Source: Pedobacter hiemivivus | GTDB lineage: Bacteria; Bacteroidota; Bacteroidia; Sphingobacteriales; Sphingobacteriaceae | Assembly: GCF_004331685.1 (NCBI RefSeq) | Contig: NZ_SJSM01000002.1 | Location: forward strand, 620,001-684,000 | Direction of reading: 5' to 3' | Length of the DNA stretch: 64,000 bases | Shown here: positions 59,619-64,000 of the stretch, piece after piece | Layout of the letters: each line of letters starts with the position of its first letter | Position numbering within the stretch: the first letter of the stretch is position 1 | Translations under genes and position numbers: made by a program | Notes under the pieces: model-generated | Databases searched by the model: none | What the model saw: only the letters and a program-made list of their open reading frames with translations | Told to the model about the DNA's origin: nothing

Positions 59619-60197
59619 ATGAATGATTATAAAAAACACAGCGATACTGAACTTGCCGCACTATTACGCAAAGGTGATAATGCTGCATTTTTAGAAATCT
59701 ACGACCGTTATAACATTCTGCTCCTCAACTACGCCTTCCGCAAACTCCAGGACAAACAAGAAGCCCAGGATATCGTCCAGGAGGTCTTCATCACCCTTTG
59801 GGAAAAGCGTGACAGCTTCATCCTGAAAACATACCTGTCTGGCTTTCTCTATAAATCCATACTCAACAAAGTCTTGAACATATGGAAACACAATAAGATC
59901 GTCCGTGAACATGCCCAGCTGCACAACCTAAACATTGACGTGGACACAATAGAAACTGACTTCCTGATTCGCGAGAAAGACATCACCGCAATGATTGAAA
60001 GAGAAATAGCAGCTATGCCACCAAGAATGCGTGAAGTCTACGAGCTCAAATACAAACAATACTTGAGTACCAAAGTGATTGCAACACAATTGGGAATCTC
60101 TGAAAACACTGTGTCCAACCATCTCAAAGCTGCCTCTGCACACCTAAAAGACAAACTAGGTATTTTGATTTTTGTCCTCTATATTCTTAATAAATAA
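59619..60197 (+). CDS. ECF RNA polymerase sigma factor
   Basis: 192 residues. Region 2: YDRYNILLLNYAFRKLQDKQ with AQDIVQEVFITLWEKRD; region 4: MPPRMREVYELKYKQYLSTK and ATQLGISENTVSNHLKAASA. This is the Bacteroidota RpoE-type (FecI-like) sigma that is released when the SusC receptor meets its ligand. Followed by the FecR anti-sigma gene and the STN SusC gene, the standard order. Confidence 0.95.
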   Translation: MNDYKKHSDTELAALLRKGDNAAFLEIYDRYNILLLNYAFRKLQDKQEAQDIVQEVFITLWEKRDSFILKTYLSGFLYKSILNKVLNIWKHNKIVREHAQLHNLNIDVDTIETDFLIREKDITAMIEREIAAMPPRMREVYELKYKQYLSTKVIATQLGISENTVSNHLKAASAHLKDKLGILIFVLYILNK

Positions 60198-60357
60198 AGA
60201 TAATTAAATATATCTACTTGATATTTAAGTTGTTGTCTTGGTTTTTGAGCATTGCTGGATATTTATTTAAGATCCGACTAGCCAATTGCTTTTGCTGGAT
60301 TGTCTATGTTGTATAATTCAGCTTGCTGAAGGGATCAACAACCTATAGAGACCAACC

Positions 60358-61488
60358 ATGAAAACCGTAAATATTGACCAGCTGGTAGATAAGTTCAATG
60401 CAGGGGAATGCTCTGCGGAAGAAGAACAGATCTTGAAAGGTTGGCTGCACCAGTATAATATGGAAGGCAGTACCGGCTTATCCGATGAAGACCTTTTTTC
60501 TGCTCAGACAAGTATGTTGGAAGCGATTGAAGCGGTAAGATTTCCTAAAGTAAAAAAGCTTAAGCTTTGGCCGCGTATTACTGCCATTGCAGCAGTAGTA
60601 GCGACTATTGCTATTGGTGCAGGACTCTTTTACTACAACCAAAGCAAATTAACCGATCAAAATTTCCAAACAGCCAATAAAACTGACATTACTCCAGGTA
60701 AAGTTGGAGCGACCTTGACCCTGGCTAACGGTAAAAAAATTAGTCTGACGGATGCCAGCAAAGGAGAATTGGCAAATGAATCAGGAATCAGTATTTCCAA
60801 GACTGCTGAAGGACAGGTAGTGTATGAAGTTAAAGCTAATAATAGTGCCTCTAATAAAATTAATACGCTCACAACTGCAAAAGGCGAGACCTATATTTTA
60901 ACCTTGCCTGATAAATCCACAGTATGGATGAACGCGGCTTCCAGTTTAACCTATTCTGTCGCCCTCTTGGAACGTGGGGTTCGCAGGGTAAAATTGGAAG
61001 GGGAAGCTTATTTTCAGATTGCAAAGGATAAAGCACATCCTTTTATTGTGGAAAGTGGGGATCAGCAGGTGGAAGTTTTGGGAACACACTTTAATGTACG
61101 TGCATACAAAGGCGAAAAGGTCTTTAGAACAACCCTACTGGAAGGTAGCGTAAAAGTAACAGGGGATGGAAAAACGAAAGTACTTTCGCCAGGATTTGAA
61201 GCCATTAACACATCTGGTGAAATTCGGGTTGGGAAAGCCGATACAGAATGGGCAGTAGCATGGAAAAATAACAAATTCATTTTTGACAGCCAACAAATAG
61301 AAGATATTATGCCGATGATTGAACGCTGGTACAATGTAGAAGTGATTTATACAGGCGAGATGCCATCCGATACTTTTTGGGGTTCAGTATCACGTTATGA
61401 TAACATTTCAAAGGTACTAGGCGCATTGGAATCTACAGGCAATGTTCATTTTAAAATTGAAGGTAGAAAGGTTTACGTTTCTCGCTAA
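60358..61488 (+). CDS. FecR-family anti-sigma factor
   Basis: 376 residues. Cytoplasmic N-terminal anti-sigma part (IDQLVDKFNAGECSAEEEQI), one membrane helix (ITAIAAVVATIAIGAGLFYY, about 72-91), and a periplasmic FecR domain (NKINTLTTAKGETYILTLPD, TVWMNAASSLTY, EGEAYFQIAKD, EVLGTHFNVRAYKGEKVF), then DUF4974 (ERWYNVEVIYTGEMPSDTFW). It senses the state of the downstream STN SusC and controls the ECF sigma. The 160-base gap to the sigma gene is usual. Confidence 0.95.
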   Translation: MKTVNIDQLVDKFNAGECSAEEEQILKGWLHQYNMEGSTGLSDEDLFSAQTSMLEAIEAVRFPKVKKLKLWPRITAIAAVVATIAIGAGLFYYNQSKLTDQNFQTANKTDITPGKVGATLTLANGKKISLTDASKGELANESGISISKTAEGQVVYEVKANNSASNKINTLTTAKGETYILTLPDKSTVWMNAASSLTYSVALLERGVRRVKLEGEAYFQIAKDKAHPFIVESGDQQVEVLGTHFNVRAYKGEKVFRTTLLEGSVKVTGDGKTKVLSPGFEAINTSGEIRVGKADTEWAVAWKNNKFIFDSQQIEDIMPMIERWYNVEVIYTGEMPSDTFWGSVSRYDNISKVLGALESTGNVHFKIEGRKVYVSR

Positions 61489-61607
61489 ATATATTCATTC
61501 CTATGAGTAATTAACAGATTATTTAACCAAACAAAACTAGATGGGAAAAACATTACGACCGAGAATCTAACCACAACAACTATGAAGTTGGCTTAATAAC
61601 AACCACA

Positions 61608-61625
61608 TCCCGATTAGAGTCGGGA
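61608..61625. terminator. Hairpin between fecR and susC
   Basis: TCCCGA-TTAGAG-TCGGGA in the 240-base gap between fecR and the receptor gene. It could attenuate read-through so that susC expression depends mainly on its own promoter. Confidence 0.5.
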
Positions 61626-61729
61626 CATGGTTTTAGCTCGCTTCGTCAATTATTAACAACTGACTTTTAACTGCAGATGCCCGAAGTTTTCGAGGCCAAA
61701 GGCTCCCTGCTAACAAACCAGCTAACCAA

Positions 61730-64000
61730 ATGTATAAAAAAAATACCACTTATCTGGGTGTGCTCGAGGGGTGTGCCCATAAAATCTGGCTCATTATGCG
61801 ACTAACCACCGTTATATTAATAGCTACTATGATGCAAGTTAGTGCCACTGGCTTGGCGCAGAAAATTAACTTGACCAAAGTAAACTCTTCTTTAAGAGAA
61901 ATTGTGAGGGACCTGGGCAGACAAACCGGGTACGATTTTGTTGCAACGGATGCTTTGTTGAAAACTGCAAGTAATGTTACAATTAATGTAAAGGACGCAG
62001 AGTTTCTAACGGTGTTGGGGCAAATTTTTGAAAACCAACCTATCACTTATATTATTGATGGCAAAACAGTAACACTTAAACCCAAGGAAAAATCTTTCGT
62101 ACAGACGCTCGTAGAGCGATTTCAGGAAATTACCATCTGGGGAAGGGTCACGGATGAAAAAGGAACATTACTTCCAGGAGCTACTGTAAAGTATAAGGAC
62201 AAAATGACCCGTACTGACTTAAGGGGTGAATTTATCCTGAAGAATGTAGATCCGAATACAATATTAGAAATTTCTTATATCGGTTATGAGACCAAACAGG
62301 TAAAGGCCCAGCAAAATATGGGCACTATAATCCTGAAACCTAGCGATTCAAAACTAGATGAGGTACAGGTAATTGCTTATGGACAACAGACCAGGCGCTT
62401 GAGCGTTGGTTCTGTATCAACGGTAACGGCAAAAGATATTGAAAGGCAGCCGGTTAGTAATTTATTGGACGCGCTTCAAGGTCAGGTTGCTGGCTTAAGT
62501 ATCACTACCACAGGTGGAGTACCTGGCTCAAGGACACTTTCTCAAATACGCGGGCAGAACAATTTGTCGAGTAACCCCCAAGCCAATGCAATTCTAAGTA
62601 ATTATGATCAACCATTGATAATCGTTGATGGAATACATATGCCGTTGCAGAACAAAGCACTCATTGGGAGTAGTTTTGCGACTGGCGGAGGAAATGATTT
62701 TTGGAAAAATCAAACAGGATTAAGCTCGATGAACGGCATCAATCCCTTAGATATTGAAAGCGTTTCGATTCTTAAGGATGCTGATGCAACTTCAATTTAT
62801 GGTTCTCAGGGGAGCAATGGTGTAATATTGATCACTACAAAAAAGGCGAAGGCCGGCAGAGACGCTTTATCAGTGTCGTTGAACCAAGGCTTTACAAATG
62901 CCTCTGGAACAGTACCAATGATGAATACTGAGCAGTATTTAGCAATGCGGCGAGAGGCTTTGGTAAACAGTAAAATAACAGCAAATCCAACCAACGATCC
63001 GGACCTTGTTTTGTTTGATCAAAATAAGAATACCGATTGGATGAAGGAATTTTATGGTGGCACAGCACATCGTACAGATCTTCATTTCAGTCTTGGTGGC
63101 GGTTCGGGTTCTGATAGTTACCTGGTAAACGGAGGCTATAACAGGACAACTTATAATTACCCGGGTGATATGGCTGACAAAAGGTATAATTTGCATACCT
63201 CGTACACTCATAAATCCATTGACCAAAGGTTTAAACTGCAATTCGGAACTGATTATGCTTATAATGTCAATAATAATTCCGGTGAACCTAACGGTTTGCT
63301 TGCATTTACGCTCGCGCCTAACTACCCTGATTTGATAGACGCTTCTGGAAAACCTGTTTGGATCTATAACGGCATAAATTTAGGCAATAGTGGCCAAGGG
63401 AATCCTTTGGCTTACCTTTTCAAAAGTGCTATCAATGCTACGCATTCTCTTAATTCACATGTTAACCTTAGCTACGATATATTACCTAGTTTGACGCTGG
63501 GCATTACTGCAGGATACGCAAGAACAGACGAAAATTTTAACAGTATTAACCCCATCGCTAGTCAGAATCCGACTTTCGCACAAGGAAATACCAACCTAAG
63601 TTCCAGAAACACAGATATGATCAATGTTAACCCTCAGCTAAACTTTACCAAGGCGATTGGCAACGGGTTATTGACTGTACTGGTTGGAGGAACCTATAAA
63701 AGAAATTATTCAAAAGGTCTTTCTACAAATGCATTTGGCTACACTTCTGATGCGATGCTGGATTATATTGGGGCTGCCCAATCCACGTCAAGCTCCAACA
63801 ATGCTTCTTACTATAAATACATAGACCTGTTTAGCCGGATTAATTACAGATGGGCTGATAAGTATATTTTGAACATAACTGCCAACAGGGACGGCTCTAG
63901 TAATTTTGGTCCCCGGAAACGCTTTGCAAACTTCGCTTCAGCTGGTGCCGCCTGGATCGTCTCTGAAGAAAATTGGCTGAAGGACAAACTATCGTTCTTA
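61730..64000 (+). CDS. SusC/RagA TonB-dependent receptor with STN domain (partial, runs off window)
   Basis: The frame opens at ATG 61730 and is still open at 64000 (757 residues seen). Order of domains: signal/TM region (MRLTTVILIATMMQVSATGL), STN domain (KINLTKVNSSLREIVRDLGR, TINVKDAEFLTVLGQIFENQ, PITYIIDGKTVTLKP), carboxypeptidase-regulatory-like domain (WGRVTDEKGTLLPGATVKYK), plug (QPLIIVDGIHMPLQNKALIG, ILKDADATSIYGSQGSNGVI), then the barrel start. The STN part signals to the FecR protein. The ligand is not known. Confidence 0.95.
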   Translation, partial: MYKKNTTYLGVLEGCAHKIWLIMRLTTVILIATMMQVSATGLAQKINLTKVNSSLREIVRDLGRQTGYDFVATDALLKTASNVTINVKDAEFLTVLGQIFENQPITYIIDGKTVTLKPKEKSFVQTLVERFQEITIWGRVTDEKGTLLPGATVKYKDKMTRTDLRGEFILKNVDPNTILEISYIGYETKQVKAQQNMGTIILKPSDSKLDEVQVIAYGQQTRRLSVGSVSTVTAKDIERQPVSNLLDALQGQVAGLSITTTGGVPGSRTLSQIRGQNNLSSNPQANAILSNYDQPLIIVDGIHMPLQNKALIGSSFATGGGNDFWKNQTGLSSMNGINPLDIESVSILKDADATSIYGSQGSNGVILITTKKAKAGRDALSVSLNQGFTNASGTVPMMNTEQYLAMRREALVNSKITANPTNDPDLVLFDQNKNTDWMKEFYGGTAHRTDLHFSLGGGSGSDSYLVNGGYNRTTYNYPGDMADKRYNLHTSYTHKSIDQRFKLQFGTDYAYNVNNNSGEPNGLLAFTLAPNYPDLIDASGKPVWIYNGINLGNSGQGNPLAYLFKSAINATHSLNSHVNLSYDILPSLTLGITAGYARTDENFNSINPIASQNPTFAQGNTNLSSRNTDMINVNPQLNFTKAIGNGLLTVLVGGTYKRNYSKGLSTNAFGYTSDAMLDYIGAAQSTSSSNNASYYKYIDLFSRINYRWADKYILNITANRDGSSNFGPRKRFANFASAGAAWIVSEENWLKDKLSFL

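Noticed and set aside
1..64000. tRNA or rRNA genes, integrase, att sites
   Set aside because: None recognised; no cloverleaf with CCA-proximal TTC-arm signature or tyrosine/serine recombinase motifs seen, so element ends cannot be placed.

Overview
The window looks like a Bacteroidota chromosome, most likely Sphingobacteriaceae (Pedobacter or Mucilaginibacter type). Evidence: a CTnDOT-style tra operon, SusC/SusD pairs with a TlpA-like partner, an ECF sigma/FecR/STN-SusC regulon, and promoters of the TAnnTTTG type. Most of the window (about 1-32 kb, probably to about 59 kb) reads as part of an integrative conjugative element. No integrase or att site is visible, so the element boundaries are not fixed here.

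Region 1 (1-20 kb, minus strand): the DNA transfer module. Transcription runs from high to low coordinates: primase-like Toprim protein, MobA (ribbon-helix-helix), a small protein, relaxase MobB, ParA-like TraA, TraC/TraD-like small proteins, two TraE-type pilin-like proteins, TraF (VirB3-like), TraG (VirB4 ATPase), three paralogous secreted proteins, another secreted protein, TraJ (VirB6-like), TraK (VirB8-like), TraL, TraM (VirB10-like), TraN (VirB9-like), then a cargo pair (RES-domain protein plus a duplicated Cys-His-Asp protein), the coupling ATPase, and a DUF4099-like protein cut by the window edge. A palindrome-rich stretch lies just upstream of the relaxase gene.

Region 2 (20-31.7 kb): the leading/maintenance module. 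It holds an XRE regulator, two SSBs, a histone H1-like protein, several mobile-element proteins of unknown function, three tandem paralogues of an unrecognised family, and a PRTRC cassette (E1-like ThiF, ubiquitin-like protein C, proteins B, E and a probable F). This part is rich in structured non-coding elements: two copies of an 84-nt folded element with matching spacing, two hairpins with an identical 17-nt loop and a compensatory stem change that contain similar leader peptides, and a large nested stem upstream of the second ssb.

Region 3 (31.7-41 kb): AT-rich cargo. It includes a nuclease-STAND protein of the Avs kind, two small proteins, a protein resembling HslV/proteasome-type Ntn hydrolases, a HEPN protein, and several unknowns, with palindromic elements between them.

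Region 4 (41-49.7 kb): a TlpA/SusC/SusD outer-membrane uptake operon, then on the other strand a small secreted peptide, a MauE-like membrane protein, a Crp-like regulator and an RteC-like helical protein.

Region 5 (49.9-64 kb): a two-gene Mrr-nuclease/nSTAND plus HEPN system (candidate defence module), a Schlafen/AlbA_2 protein, an inducible-looking Pol IV/DnaE mutagenesis pair behind a perfect inverted-repeat operator, and an ECF sigma, FecR anti-sigma and STN-domain SusC receptor that runs off the right edge.
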